A stretch of 64,000 nucleotides of DNA from the NCBI RefSeq assembly GCF_019929665.1, contig NZ_JAHZPZ010000004.1:1-64000 (forward strand). The letters are read 5' to 3'. Source of the stretch: Streptococcus infantis. Its GTDB lineage: Bacteria; Bacillota; Bacilli; Lactobacillales; Streptococcaceae. How positions within the stretch are numbered: position 1 is the first letter of the stretch; the number at the start of each line of letters is the position of its first letter. Both the position numbers and the translations under genes were made by a program. Of this stretch, positions 18,937-29,538 are shown one piece after another. Under the pieces are notes generated by a model. That model saw nothing but the letters and a program-made list of their open reading frames with translations. It was not told where the DNA came from and searched no databases.

Positions 18937-19685
18937 AAGTATTAATTTTAGAAGACATTATAGAACATCAGGTAAGATTGGAAAAAACTTTGAATGAGAT
19001 TTCCAAAGAAATGAATATTCCTATATCATATAAAACAACAGGAAAAGTTAGAGAATTTATGGAATATGTTGAAAACGAAGAAGTGAATCAGCTGTATTTT
19101 TTAGATATCGATATTAATGGAATTGAGAAAAAAGGATTTGAAGTAGCCCAGTTTATTCGTCATCGTAACCCTTATGCGATTATCGTTTTTATAACGAGTC
19201 GCTCTGAATTTGCAACACTAACTTACAAATACAAAGTATCTGCTTTAGATTTTATTGATAAGGACATCAATGATCGTTTATTTAAAGAACGAGTTGCGGA
19301 GTGTATTGTGTATACTAAAAGTACACTATTAGAGAATCAATCCGTAGTTGATTATTTTGAATATAGTTTTAAAGGAAATGACATTTGTCTTCCTTACCAT
19401 GATATTTTATATATCGAAACAACCGGGACTTCCCATAAATTAAGGATTATTGGTAAGAATTTTTCAAAAGAGTTTTATGGAACAATAACAGATATTCAAG
19501 AAAAAGATAAGGAATCTCAACGTTTCTATTTAGCTCATAAATCATTTTTAGTGAATGTTGGAAATATTAAAGATATAGATCGTAAGACTATGGAAGTTGT
19601 TTTTTACGAAGAACATCGTTGTCCTATTTCACGTTTAAAAACGAAAAAACTCAAACAGATTTTAACTGAAAAGACTAAAAAATAA
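18933..19685 (+). CDS. comE: Competence response regulator ComE (LytTR family)
   Basis: Transcription activator of early competence genes. The 250-aa product has a receiver domain with phospho-acceptor Asp58 (in YFLDIDING) and a LytTR DNA-binding domain from about residue 145, including IETTGTSHKLRI and FYLAHKSFLVNVGNI. The ATG overlaps comD (ATGA), giving translational coupling. Its likely target, a 12-bp-spaced repeat, is present upstream of comC. The next promoter, for tRNA-Glu, begins 1 bp after the stop codon. Confidence 0.96.
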   Translation: MKVLILEDIIEHQVRLEKTLNEISKEMNIPISYKTTGKVREFMEYVENEEVNQLYFLDIDINGIEKKGFEVAQFIRHRNPYAIIVFITSRSEFATLTYKYKVSALDFIDKDINDRLFKERVAECIVYTKSTLLENQSVVDYFEYSFKGNDICLPYHDILYIETTGTSHKLRIIGKNFSKEFYGTITDIQEKDKESQRFYLAHKSFLVNVGNIKDIDRKTMEVVFYEEHRCPISRLKTKKLKQILTEKTKK

Positions 19686-19713
19686 TTGACAATTTTTCAT
19701 TTATTGATATAAT
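19686..19713 (+). promoter_or_regulatory. Promoter of the tRNA-Glu/tRNA-Asn unit
   Basis: Perfect TTGACA (19686-19691) and TATAAT (19708-19713) with a 16-bp spacer, starting directly after the comE stop. The sequence between this promoter and the tRNA is about 23 nt. Confidence 0.88.
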
Positions 19714-19736
19714 GGTTATATCTGTTAAAGATAAAT

Positions 19737-19808
19737 GGTCCGTTGGTCAAGGGGTTAAGACACCGCCTTTTCACGGCGGTAACACGGGTTCGAATCCCGT
19801 ACGGACTA
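19737..19808 (+). tRNA. tRNA-Glu(TTC)
   Basis: A 72-nt cloverleaf: acceptor GGTCCGT / ACGGACT (G-T closing pair), anticodon loop with TTC in CCTTTTCACGG, T-arm ACGGGTTCGAATCCCGT. It matches the partial tRNA-Glu at the left window edge, which lies in the opposite orientation. Confidence 0.96.
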
Positions 19809-19813
19809 TATTA

Positions 19814-19887
19814 TCCGCCATAGCTCAGTTGGTAGTAGCGCATGACTGTTAATCATGATGTCGTAGGTTCGAGTCCTACTGGCGGAG
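19814..19887 (+). tRNA. tRNA-Asn(GTT)
   Basis: A 74-nt cloverleaf: acceptor TCCGCCA / TGGCGGA, anticodon loop CTGTTAA with anticodon GTT, T-loop TTCGAGT, discriminator G. It lies 5 nt after tRNA-Glu and is co-transcribed with it. Confidence 0.95.
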
Positions 19888-19893
19888 TTAAAC

Positions 19894-19922
19894 AAAAAGA
19901 ACACCATTGGTGTTCTTTTTTT
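19894..19922. terminator. Bidirectional terminator between tRNA-Asn and the TetR gene
   Basis: Inverted repeat AAAAAGAACACCA / TGGTGTTCTTTTT with a T-run on both strands, serving the tRNA unit (+) and the convergent TetR gene (-). Confidence 0.85.
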
Positions 19923-19926
19923 GTCT

Positions 19927-20469
19927 CTAATTTGCATCTCCCAACATTTTCATAAGAAAGTTTGTCATTTCTTGTGGACTTTCTTTTTTTCCATGAGCAA
20001 TCCAGGTTTGGCATACACCAAATAGTGCATTTGTTAGATAAATGCTACTATACTCTAACTCAGTATTGTTTAAATTTAATTGCATAAAGCGTTTTTGGAG
20101 GTCAGTGCTAAGCATAATGTGAAGTTTATTTCTCAGGAAGTTTTGTATCTCTTTTGTACCATTTTCAGATAGAAGAGCAGCTAGTAAAGGTTCAGACTCT
20201 AAGTATTCAAACACTTCTAGAATAGCATCTCTTTTATGATTTGCGTGTTTTTGGAAAATATACTCAAAGGTATGAAAAAGCTTACTTTGGTAATGTTCAA
20301 TCATATCATACTTATCTTTGTAATGAGTATAAAAACTAGAACGACTAATTCCGGCTTTTTCTGCCAGTTTAACAGTAGAAATTTGATCAAATGGTTGTTC
20401 CGTTAATAATTGAACCATGGCGTTCTCAATAGTACGTTTGGTTTTTAAGCGTTTGTTGCTCTCTTTCAT
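19927..20469 (-). CDS. TetR-family transcriptional regulator
   Basis: The 180-aa product has an N-terminal TetR helix-turn-helix (about residues 10-55) with the characteristic ISTVKLAEKAGISRSSFYTHYKDK, followed by a variable helical ligand/dimer domain. It is divergent from the YhgE/Pip gene across a 128-bp gap holding two related operators, so it most likely represses that gene and itself. It resembles the regulators paired with YhgE-like membrane proteins in other Firmicutes. The inducer is unknown. Confidence 0.92.
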   Translation of the reverse strand: MKESNKRLKTKRTIENAMVQLLTEQPFDQISTVKLAEKAGISRSSFYTHYKDKYDMIEHYQSKLFHTFEYIFQKHANHKRDAILEVFEYLESEPLLAALLSENGTKEIQNFLRNKLHIMLSTDLQKRFMQLNLNNTELEYSSIYLTNALFGVCQTWIAHGKKESPQEMTNFLMKMLGDAN

Positions 20470-20491
20470 AGTTCCTCCTTGTGAACAAAAA

Positions 20492-20508
20492 TAGACGTAG
20501 TGTCTAAA
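20492..20508 (-). promoter_or_regulatory. TetR operator copy 1
   Basis: On the minus strand TTTAGACACTACGTCTA, containing the palindrome TAGAC-N5-GTCTA (20492-20506). It is shared in sequence with copy 2 at 20567-20583 and lies 23 bp upstream of the TetR start codon. Confidence 0.65.
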
Positions 20509-20566
20509 TATGATATTTTTGACTTGTAAATAAGATTTTTTAATGTATAATCTATTATATCAAAAT

Positions 20567-20583
20567 TTTAGACATTATGTGTA
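20567..20583 (+). promoter_or_regulatory. TetR operator copy 2
   Basis: TTTAGACATTATGTGTA matches copy 1 at 14 of 17 positions in the opposite orientation and lies 15 bp before the yhgE-like start. A repressor bound here would block transcription or early elongation of the membrane-protein gene. Confidence 0.62.
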
Positions 20584-20597
20584 AAAAAGGAGACAAT

Positions 20598-23252
20598 ATG
20601 TTTAAAGAATGGAAAGCAATTTTTAAAAAACCAACCTTTATCATTGTAATGATAGGGATTTCTCTTATTCCTGCCTTATACAACATTATATTTTTATCAT
20701 CTATGTGGGATCCATATGGACAATTATCTGAGTTGCCTGTAGCGGTCGTTAATAATGATAAAGAAGCGTCTTACAATGGAAATACAATGAGCATTGGAAA
20801 GGACATGGTGTCCAATTTAGAGCAAAATAAATCATTAGATTTTCATTTTGTCAATGAAGAAGAAGGTAAGAAGGGTCTAGAAGACGGTGACTACTTTATG
20901 GTAGTCACTTTGCCAAGCGACTTATCTGAAAAGGCTGCTTCTATTCTGTCAGATCACCCAGAACAAATGACCATTAACTATCAAACTTCTAGCGGGCATA
21001 GCTTCATTGCAAGTAAGATGAGTGATTCTGCCATGACACAGTTAAAACAGAATGTTTCTGCTAATGTAACCGAATCCTATACGAAAGCTTTATTTCAAAA
21101 GATGGGTGATTTAAAATCCGGTTTAACGAAGGCAGCCGATGGAAGTGAACAATTGGCAAATGGGGCTAGTAAGTTAGCTGTAGGAAGTCAGACATTGTCT
21201 TCCAATCTTGATACTTTAGCTAGTTCAAGTTTAACCTTTTCTGATGGAACGAATCAATTTACAAAAGGGTTGACAACATATGTCACAGGTGTAAAGCAAC
21301 TGAATAGTGGCTTAGGAACATTTAATGATGGTTTACAGAGCTATACAAGTGCGGTTTCACAGGTTGACACTGGACTTAATCAATTATCTTCCAAGACTCC
21401 AGAATTAGTAACAGGTGTCAATCAGCTCAATACTGGAATGAAGACATATGCTGGAGGAGTTTCGCAACTGAATACAGGTCTCAATCAATTTTCGGTTGGT
21501 GTTAATGCCTATACAAGCGGTGTTGACAAACTATCTGTTGGTACAAACCAGCTATCAAGTCAATCAGATACATTGAGAGACGGTATTACCGAATTAAATA
21601 AAGGTATTAAAGAAATTTCGACTCAATTGAATACTTCATCTCAACAAAAAGAGGAAATCACTCAATTAGCAACTAGTTTAGATGAATTGAATAAAGCACT
21701 TCAAGCAGTAACAATCTCAGATAATACGGAACTTAAAAGCACAATATCTAATGATTTAGCGAATATATCTACTCTTGCCCAAACTATTGTGACTAATAGT
21801 CAAACAGAGCAAGAGAAAACTCTTACCAATCTTCAAGCAACAGCAACTTATCAATCTCTTACTGATACTCAGAAAAAAGAACTGACTGAAGCTGTTTCAA
21901 ATAATTCTAATTCTACGATAGAATCAGCAAAAGCAATTTTGACAACGGTAGGAGATTTAAAAGAAAATTTGGGAAGTGTAAACCAACCAGTCTCTAATCT
22001 TTCTACTTTACAGACTAAAGCAAATCAAATATTACCTGTTGCGTCTAGTTCCTTGACATCTATGTCAAGTGGATTTACACAGTTGCAAAATGCTGTAGAC
22101 AATCAGTTAGTTCCTGGAAGTCAATCAATTGAAAATGGAGTTAATGCGTATACTAAAGGATTGGATACTATTTCTTTAGGTGTAAATCAACTAAGTGAAA
22201 AGAATACAACTTTAACAACAAGTTTGGATCAATTGGTTTCTGGATCAAGTAAGTTGACAGAAAACTCTTCAACCTTGACAGCTGGTTTGAAATCGTTAGC
22301 TGGGAAAACTCCAGAATTAGTAACAGGTATCGAAAAACTCTCATCTGGTTCTAGCCAATTAAATAGTAAGAGTTCAGAATTAATTGCAGGACTTGATAAA
22401 ATACAGCTAGGTTCTAGTCAATTAACAGAAAAATCAAGTCAATTGCTTTCAGCTAGCTCTCAGTTAGGAAGTGGAGCAGTGAAAATTGCTGATGGTACTG
22501 GAAAATTAGCAGATGGTGGAACAACTTTAACTGCTGGTATTGAAAGTTTACAAGTAGGAGCTACTGGACTAGAACATGGATTGAACAGCGCTAGCAATCA
22601 ATTAAAATCAGCATCAACAGAGTCTAATAATGCAGAAGTATTATCTGAGCCTTTGAGTCTTTCAAAAACAGATAATGATCAAGTTCCTGTAAATGGAATT
22701 GCCATGGCTCCTTATATGATATCAGTCGCCCTCTTTGTTGCTGCGCTATCAACAAATATGATTTTTGCTAAGTTACCTTCAGGTCGTCATCCTGAAACTC
22801 GTTGGGCTTGGGTTAAATCTCGTTTCGAAATAAATGGAGTTATAGCTGTTTTAGCAGCTGTCTTAGTCTATGGAGGAGTTCATCTTATTGGTCTAACAGC
22901 AAATCATGAAATGAGAACCTTGCTCTTAATCATCATCGCAAGTTTGACCTTTATGTCTATGGTAACCGCGTTAACGACATGGAATAGTCGCTTAGGTGCT
23001 TTCTTCTCTCTTATTTTACTATTATTACAATTAGCATCAAGTGCAGGAACTTATCCGCTTGCTTTGACTAATGATTTCTTTAAGGCTGTCAATCCTTGGT
23101 TACCAATGAGTTATTCAGTTTCAGGATTGAGACAAACAATTTCTATGACAGGGAATGTTCATTATCAGGTAATTTTCCTTCTCGTAACTTTAGTTCTATT
23201 CATAGGAATAGGTATGCTTGCTTATCAACCTAAAAAACTGGAAGAAGATTAA
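20598..23252 (+). CDS. YhgE/Pip-family membrane protein
   Basis: The 884-aa product has one N-terminal membrane helix (residues about 13-35), a very large extracellular region and about five C-terminal helices related to ABC-2 permeases. Family members include the Lactococcus phage infection protein Pip and the YueB-type SPP1 receptor. The extracellular region (about residues 170-700) is built from many pseudo-repeats with Gln/Leu, Gly and Ser/Thr at regular spacing, expected to form long coiled rods. AAAAAGGAGACAAT precedes ATG 20598; the frame opens earlier at 20577 but that ATG lacks a binding site. Probably regulated by the divergent TetR protein. Possible roles are efflux, secretion-system support or phage receptor. 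Confidence 0.88.
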   Translation: MFKEWKAIFKKPTFIIVMIGISLIPALYNIIFLSSMWDPYGQLSELPVAVVNNDKEASYNGNTMSIGKDMVSNLEQNKSLDFHFVNEEEGKKGLEDGDYFMVVTLPSDLSEKAASILSDHPEQMTINYQTSSGHSFIASKMSDSAMTQLKQNVSANVTESYTKALFQKMGDLKSGLTKAADGSEQLANGASKLAVGSQTLSSNLDTLASSSLTFSDGTNQFTKGLTTYVTGVKQLNSGLGTFNDGLQSYTSAVSQVDTGLNQLSSKTPELVTGVNQLNTGMKTYAGGVSQLNTGLNQFSVGVNAYTSGVDKLSVGTNQLSSQSDTLRDGITELNKGIKEISTQLNTSSQQKEEITQLATSLDELNKALQAVTISDNTELKSTISNDLANISTLAQTIVTNSQTEQEKTLTNLQATATYQSLTDTQKKELTEAVSNNSNSTIESAKAILTTVGDLKENLGSVNQPVSNLSTLQTKANQILPVASSSLTSMSSGFTQLQNAVDNQLVPGSQSIENGVNAYTKGLDTISLGVNQLSEKNTTLTTSLDQLVSGSSKLTENSSTLTAGLKSLAGKTPELVTGIEKLSSGSSQLNSKSSELIAGLDKIQLGSSQLTEKSSQLLSASSQLGSGAVKIADGTGKLADGGTTLTAGIESLQVGATGLEHGLNSASNQLKSASTESNNAEVLSEPLSLSKTDNDQVPVNGIAMAPYMISVALFVAALSTNMIFAKLPSGRHPETRWAWVKSRFEINGVIAVLAAVLVYGGVHLIGLTANHEMRTLLLIIIASLTFMSMVTALTTWNSRLGAFFSLILLLLQLASSAGTYPLALTNDFFKAVNPWLPMSYSVSGLRQTISMTGNVHYQVIFLLVTLVLFIGIGMLAYQPKKLEED

Positions 23253-23280
23253 AAAAATCGACCAATTTGGTCGATTTTTT
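23252..23280 (+). terminator. Terminator after the YhgE-like gene
   Basis: Near-perfect stem AAAAAATCGACCA / TGGTCGATTTTTT with a 3-nt loop and T-run, at the stop codon. Confidence 0.9.
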
Positions 23281-23324
23281 ATGTGCATGAATCTTGTCAA
23301 GAATTTATAAATCTAATAATAGAA

Positions 23325-23340
23325 TGTTTCACGTGAAACA
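23325..23340. promoter_or_regulatory. parS site (perfect)
   Basis: TGTTTCACGTGAAACA is a perfect 16-bp palindrome identical to the ParB-binding consensus of Firmicutes. It lies in the gap between the convergent YhgE-like and ABC-F genes, about 9 kb from oriC. Confidence 0.95.
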
Positions 23341-23401
23341 ATGAATAGGTTGAATAGAATCAGATTGACAGAACTATCAACTAAAAATTTTTAAGTTCTA
23401 C

Positions 23402-25024
23402 CTAATCTTTCCAAAGTTCTTTGACTTTTGCTTGAACTTCAGCATTTTCTAAGAATTCATCATAGGTTTCATCAATACGATCGATGACGCCGTTTTTAGA
23501 TAAGACAATAATGTGGTTAGCCAAAGTTTGAATAAACTCATGGTCGTGACTGGCAAAGATGATGGACTCTTTAAAGTTTTTCAATCCATCGTTCAAGCTT
23601 GAGATAGATTCCAAGTCTAAGTGATTTGTAGGATCGTCAAGTACAAGAACGTTTGATTTTAAAAGCATGAGTTTTGAGAGCATCACGCGCACCTTTTCTC
23701 CCCCTGACAAGACGTTTACAGGTTTGTTAACTTCGTCTCCAGAGAAGAGCATACGACCTAGGAAACCACGCAAGAAAGTGTTGTCATCTTCTTCTTTACT
23801 TGCGAATTGACGGAGCCAGTCAAGAATAGATTCACTGCCAGCAAAATCAGCTGAATTGTCTTTTGGTAAGTAAGAGCGACTAGTTGTAACTCCCCACTTG
23901 ACAGTCCCTTCATAGTCAATTTCACCCATAATAGCACGAATCAAGGCAGTTGTTTGGATGTCGTTTTGTCCGATAAGGGCTGTCTTGTCACCCGGACGCA
24001 AGATGAAGCTGATGTTGTCAAGAATAGTTTCACCGTCAATCTTTACAGATAGATTTTCTACTGTCAAGAGGTCGTTCCCAATTTCACGTTCAGCTTTAAA
24101 GCTGATAAATGGATATTTACGACTAGAAGGAACAATTTCCTCTAGCTCAATCTTGTCAAGCATTTTTTTACGTGAAGTTGCTTGTCTTGATTTAGAAGCA
24201 TTAGCAGAGAAACGAGCAACGAATTCTTGAAGTTGTTTGATTTTTTCTTCTGCTTTAGCATTACGGTCTGCTAGCAATTTAGCAGCAAGCTCAGAAGATT
24301 CCTTCCAGAAGTCGTAGTTTCCGACATAGAGTTTGATTTTTCCAAAGTCCAGGTCAGCCATGTGAGTACATACTTTATTCAAGAAGTGACGGTCGTGGGA
24401 TACGACAATGACAGTATTATCAAAGTCGATTAGGAAATCCTCTAGCCAAGTGATGGATTGAATATCCAGACCATTAGTTGGCTCGTCCAAAAGAAGGACA
24501 TCTGGTTTACCGAAGAGGGCTTTAGCAAGGAGAACCTTTACTTTGTCGCCATTTGCTAGTTCACTCATATTTTGGTAATGAAGTTCTTCTGGAATATTCA
24601 AATTTTGTAAGAGTTGTGAAGCTTCACTCTCAGCTTCCCAACCACCTAGTTCAGCGAATTCTCCTTCAAGTTCAGCTGCGCGAACACCATCTTCTTCTGA
24701 AAAATCTTCTTTCATATAAATGGCGTCTTTTTCTTTCATGATGTTGTATAGTTTTTCATTACCCATGATAACAACATCAATAACACGCTCATCTTCGTAG
24801 TCAAAGTGATTTTGACGAAGTACTGAAAGACGTTCGTCTGGTCCAAGAGAGATATGCCCAGTTGTCGGTTCAATATCTCCAGCTAAGATTTTTAAAAAGG
24901 TTGATTTTCCAGCACCGTTGGCACCAATCAAACCATAGGTATTTCCTTCTGTAAATTTGATGTTTACATCATCAAAAAGTTTACGATCACTAAAACGTAG
25001 TGAAACATCAGATACTGTTAGCAA
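23402..25024 (-). CDS. ABC-F family ATPase (YbiT/YkpA type)
   Basis: Soluble tandem ABC protein of the ABC-F translation-factor group. The 540-aa product has two ATPase domains: Walker A GANGAGKST (about 36-44) with LLLDEPTN, and a second with the degenerate loop GQNDIQTTA where Walker A would be, then LSGGEKVRVMLSKLM and VLDDPTNHLD. The linker between them contains a charged helix (about 240-300). The TTG start at 25024 is supported by AGGAG 6 nt upstream. The altered second Walker A is typical of the YbiT/YkpA branch as I recall it. There is no membrane domain, so it is not a transporter. Role in ribosome function is inferred from family. Confidence 0.9.
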   Translation of the reverse strand: MLTVSDVSLRFSDRKLFDDVNIKFTEGNTYGLIGANGAGKSTFLKILAGDIEPTTGHISLGPDERLSVLRQNHFDYEDERVIDVVIMGNEKLYNIMKEKDAIYMKEDFSEEDGVRAAELEGEFAELGGWEAESEASQLLQNLNIPEELHYQNMSELANGDKVKVLLAKALFGKPDVLLLDEPTNGLDIQSITWLEDFLIDFDNTVIVVSHDRHFLNKVCTHMADLDFGKIKLYVGNYDFWKESSELAAKLLADRNAKAEEKIKQLQEFVARFSANASKSRQATSRKKMLDKIELEEIVPSSRKYPFISFKAEREIGNDLLTVENLSVKIDGETILDNISFILRPGDKTALIGQNDIQTTALIRAIMGEIDYEGTVKWGVTTSRSYLPKDNSADFAGSESILDWLRQFASKEEDDNTFLRGFLGRMLFSGDEVNKPVNVLSGGEKVRVMLSKLMLLKSNVLVLDDPTNHLDLESISSLNDGLKNFKESIIFASHDHEFIQTLANHIIVLSKNGVIDRIDETYDEFLENAEVQAKVKELWKD

Positions 25025-25054
25025 AGTTTTTCTCCTATTATATGTAATACTCTA

Positions 25055-25083
25055 ATTCTACTAGAAAATCACCAATTATTCAA
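25055..25083 (-). promoter_or_regulatory. Promoter of the ABC-F gene
   Basis: On the minus strand TTGAAT (25078-25083), 17-bp spacer, TAGAAT (25055-25060), about 30 nt before the TTG start. Confidence 0.6.
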
Positions 25084-25197
25084 ATTTTTATTTGTCAATT
25101 TTTTGTAAACAAAGTTGACAACCCCTTTACGATTGAAAGGGGTAACATCTCTATTGTTTCAATAAAAAAATTATCTGTCTTTTTATTAAAAAAATGC

Positions 25198-25203
25198 TAT
25201 AAT
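25198..25203 (+). promoter_or_regulatory. Extended -10 of trpS
   Basis: TGCTATAAT, an extended -10 with TATAAT at 25198-25203. Predicted transcription starts about 22 nt before the ATG, leaving no room for a T-box leader. Confidence 0.7.
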
Positions 25204-25231
25204 TGAAAGGACCATATCAAAGGAGAATAAG

Positions 25232-26257
25232 ATGAGTAAACCCATTATTTTAACAGGAGATCGTCCAACGGGGAAATTACATATTGGGCACTACGTTGGT
25301 AGTTTGAAAAATCGTGTCTTACTACAAGAAGAAAATAAATATGACATGTTTGTTTTTTTAGCTGACCAGCAAGCACTAACAGACCATGCAAAAGATCCAC
25401 AAACTATTGTAGAGTCTATTGGGAATGTTGCTTTGGACTATCTTGCAGTGGGATTAGATCCTAATAAAGCAACGATTTTCATTCAAAGTCAGATTCCAGA
25501 ATTGGCAGAGCTCTCTATGTATTATATGAACCTAGTTTCATTAGCTCGCTTGGAACGAAATCCAACCGTAAAGACTGAAATTGCTCAAAAAGGCTTTGGT
25601 GAAAGTATTCCAACTGGATTTTTAGTTTATCCAGTTGCGCAAGCAGCAGATATTACAGCATTTAAGGCTAACTTGGTTCCAGTAGGGAATGATCAAAAGC
25701 CGATGATTGAACAAACACGTGAAATTGTGCGTTCTTTCAACCATGCCTATAACTGTGATGTTTTAGTAGAACCAGAAGGAATTTACCCTGAGCACGAAGG
25801 TGCGGGACGTTTACCAGGTCTTGATGGTAATGCCAAAATGTCGAAATCACTTAATAATGGAATTTACCTAGCTGATGATGCAGATACTTTGCGTAAAAAA
25901 GTAATGAGTATGTATACAGATCCAGACCATATTCGTGTTGAGGATCCAGGTAAGATTGAAGGAAATATGGTTTTCCATTACTTGGACGTATTCGGTCGAC
26001 CTGAGGATGCTCAAGAAATTGCTGAAATGAAGGAACATTATCAACGTGGAGGCCTTGGTGATGTTAAGACCAAACGTTACCTACTTGAAATCCTAGAACG
26101 TGAACTTGGTCCAATCCGTGAACGTCGCCTAGAATATGCTAAAGATATGGGTGAGGTTTATAATATGCTCCAAAAAGGTAGTGAAAAAGCTCGAGAAGTT
26201 GCTGGGCAAACACTATCAGAAGTAAAAGCTGCAATGGGTCTAAATTACTTTCACTAA
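25232..26257 (+). CDS. trpS: Tryptophanyl-tRNA synthetase
   Basis: Class I aminoacyl-tRNA synthetase that charges tRNA-Trp. The 341-aa product has the HIGH-like motif HIGHY (residues about 19-23, in [12 protein letters not shown]) and the KMSKS motif (about 203-207). Length is normal. An AAAGGAG binding site precedes the ATG. It is monocistronic, between an extended -10 promoter and a terminator. Unlike in many Firmicutes there is no T-box upstream, suggesting expression not tied to tRNA-Trp charging. Confidence 0.97.
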   Translation: MSKPIILTGDRPTGKLHIGHYVGSLKNRVLLQEENKYDMFVFLADQQALTDHAKDPQTIVESIGNVALDYLAVGLDPNKATIFIQSQIPELAELSMYYMNLVSLARLERNPTVKTEIAQKGFGESIPTGFLVYPVAQAADITAFKANLVPVGNDQKPMIEQTREIVRSFNHAYNCDVLVEPEGIYPEHEGAGRLPGLDGNAKMSKSLNNGIYLADDADTLRKKVMSMYTDPDHIRVEDPGKIEGNMVFHYLDVFGRPEDAQEIAEMKEHYQRGGLGDVKTKRYLLEILERELGPIRERRLEYAKDMGEVYNMLQKGSEKAREVAGQTLSEVKAAMGLNYFH

Positions 26258-26276
26258 TGGATAAAATATGAACTAT

Positions 26277-26315
26277 AAAACTATTTCTTCTTTAAAATAA
26301 GAGGGATAGTTTTTT
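26277..26315 (+). terminator. Terminator after trpS
   Basis: Stem AAAACTAT... / ...ATAGTTTT extended by G-T pairs, followed by a long T-run, 20 nt after the trpS stop. Confidence 0.75.
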
Positions 26316-26337
26316 ATTTATTCTCTTATAAATTTAA

Positions 26338-26365
26338 TTGACAAATTTTCATAGAATGGTATGAT
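26338..26365 (+). promoter_or_regulatory. Promoter of guaB
   Basis: TTGACA (26338-26343), 16-bp spacer and extended -10 TGGTATGAT with TATGAT at 26360-26365. The leader is about 50 nt. No purine riboswitch core is evident in this short leader. Confidence 0.75.
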
Positions 26366-26389
26366 AGATACAATACAAAAAGCGTTTAG

Positions 26390-27898
<1,509 letters not shown>

Positions 27899-27935
27899 TA
27901 AAAAAATCTCCTGTTAAACGGGAGATTTTTTTATT
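27899..27935. terminator. Bidirectional terminator between guaB and recF
   Basis: AAAAAATCTCC / GGAGATTTTTT around a 9-nt loop, with A- and T-runs on both sides suitable for the convergent genes. Confidence 0.88.
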
Positions 27936-27952
27936 TTACATAGATGTAAATT

Positions 27953-29044
27953 TTAATTTACAGTTAATTGACCATTATCTACTGTAAAGACGCTCAAGTT
28001 ATCAGGCAAGTTTTGAAGATGGTCTAAACTAGTAGTTGTAATAAACGTTTGAATGTTATGAGAAATAGTTTCCAATAATTTAAGTTGACGAGTATTGTCA
28101 AGTTCACTCATGACATCGTCAAGCAAAAGAATGGGAGATTCTTTGGTAATGCTCTCCATCAATTCGATTTCAGCAAGTTTTATAGAAAGTACCAAGCTAC
28201 GATGTTGCCCTTGACTTCCGAAACTTGCTTCCATTCCATTAATCATGAAAATCATATCATCCCGATGAGGACCAACTCCAGTATTCTTTTTAAATAAATC
28301 TCTGGACCTACTTTTTTGAAGAGCTGCATAGAAAGATTCAGCCAAATGTTCCTTGTCAACAAAATTTACAGAAGGTTGATAGATGATTGACAGTTCTTCT
28401 AACTGATCTGAGATGTCAAAATGTTTTTTCTTGCCAAAGAGTTCCATTTTCTGGATAAAGTTAGTTCGATGAATCATTACACGGCATCCATATTCTACCA
28501 GTTGGTCATCAAGAACAGATAGGAAAGTCTCGTCTATGTTTTGTGTAGATTTGAGATAGGTATTTCTCTGTTTAAGGATGTGGTTATAACTTGACAGGTC
28601 TGACAAGTAAATCGGTTTGATTTGTCCTAATTCTATGTCAATGAACTTACGACGAATGGCCGGAGCACCTTTGACAAGTTGTAAATCTTCTGGAGCAAAT
28701 AAGACAACATTCATATGACCAATATAGTCTGATAGGCGAGCTTGCTTTAAGTGATTTACTTTAGTAATTCGCCCTTTTTGTGTTAGGTCAATTTCGAGTG
28801 GAATGCTTGCTGTTTTCTTTTGCAAGATTCCAGAAACTTGCAGTTGTTCTTCTTCAAATTGAATTAAATTTTTATCGGTCTTTGTACGATGACTTCTCGT
28901 TAAGGCTAAAAAATAAATACTTTCAAGAAGATTGGTTTTTCCTTGAGCGTTTCGGCCAACAAATACATTTAATTTTGGATTAAAATTAACTTCAACATCT
29001 CGATAGTTACGAAATTGTTTAATGGATAGATTTTTCAGCCACAT
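27953..29044 (-). CDS. recF: DNA replication and repair protein RecF
   Basis: SMC-like ATPase that helps load RecA at single-strand gaps. The 363-aa product has Walker [10 protein letters not shown] (about 30-38), the signature [18 protein letters not shown] and Walker [12 protein letters not shown]. In many bacteria recF sits between dnaN and gyrB; in streptococci it is displaced, as here. It follows the small S4 protein YaaA with a 2-bp gap, keeping the ancestral yaaA-recF pair intact. Confidence 0.97.
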   Translation of the reverse strand: MWLKNLSIKQFRNYRDVEVNFNPKLNVFVGRNAQGKTNLLESIYFLALTRSHRTKTDKNLIQFEEEQLQVSGILQKKTASIPLEIDLTQKGRITKVNHLKQARLSDYIGHMNVVLFAPEDLQLVKGAPAIRRKFIDIELGQIKPIYLSDLSSYNHILKQRNTYLKSTQNIDETFLSVLDDQLVEYGCRVMIHRTNFIQKMELFGKKKHFDISDQLEELSIIYQPSVNFVDKEHLAESFYAALQKSRSRDLFKKNTGVGPHRDDMIFMINGMEASFGSQGQHRSLVLSIKLAEIELMESITKESPILLLDDVMSELDNTRQLKLLETISHNIQTFITTTSLDHLQNLPDNLSVFTVDNGQLTVN

Positions 29045-29046
29045 AT

Positions 29047-29415
29047 TTATCTACCTGGGAAACGTGGTGCAGGTTTTGCTTTTGTTGACTGGTTCTTTTT
29101 CGCTGGCTTTTTTTGTACCTTTTTATTCATTTCCTTGACAAGTTTAGCTACACGTTCTTTCTCAAGTTTTTCTAGACGAAACTCCTCTAGTTCTTCTGAT
29201 GTTGGTTGAACTAGAACAATTTGAGTTTTTAAATCAGGGATTTCAATAGTGTCCCCAATCCTAATTTTTTTGCCTCGACGATTTTCTAATTCTCCATTAA
29301 GATATACAAGATGGTCCGCTAAAAAAGATTTAATAGCACCTCCACTTTGGATGATTCCAAGATCTTTCAAAAGAGCTTGGAGAGTAATAAATTCTTCAAA
29401 TAATTTGTATTCCAT
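29047..29415 (-). CDS. yaaA: S4-domain protein YaaA (RlbA type)
   Basis: Small RNA-binding protein encoded just ahead of recF in Firmicutes, implicated in 50S assembly in Bacillus. The 122-aa product has the S4-like core [24 protein letters not shown] (residues about 27-50) and a longer lysine/proline-rich C-terminal tail (about residues 85-122), which is more extended than in Bacillus YaaA (about 71 aa). The tail is low complexity and probably disordered. An extended -10 TGGTATAAT lies upstream on the minus strand. Confidence 0.85.
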   Translation of the reverse strand: MEYKLFEEFITLQALLKDLGIIQSGGAIKSFLADHLVYLNGELENRRGKKIRIGDTIEIPDLKTQIVLVQPTSEELEEFRLEKLEKERVAKLVKEMNKKVQKKPAKKNQSTKAKPAPRFPGR

Positions 29416-29435
29416 AGTTCACCTCAATCTTTGGT

Positions 29436-29444
29436 ATTATACCA
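29436..29444 (-). promoter_or_regulatory. Extended -10 of yaaA-recF
   Basis: On the minus strand TGGTATAAT (TATAAT at 29436-29441), about 20 nt before the yaaA ATG; GAGGTGA precedes the start codon. Confidence 0.65.
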
Positions 29445-29538
29445 TATTTTGCTTAAAATAGTGGAGAAGAAACCCGTTGAATGAAAACGATTTTAATTTC
29501 AAAAGAGTCAAAGAGAACAGGAAAAATTTTCGTTTTCA

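Noticed and set aside
21110..22680. Short recurring units in the YhgE-like gene considered as a CRISPR or tandem DNA repeat
   Set aside because: The units are in-frame, variable at DNA level and encode amphipathic protein repeats; there are no constant repeats with unique spacers.
25122..25142. CCCCTTT / AAAGGGG hairpin upstream of trpS considered as a T-box leader
   Set aside because: It lies upstream of the trpS extended -10, there is no T-box sequence or specifier loop, and the predicted leader is about 22 nt. It may belong to the ABC-F side or be incidental.
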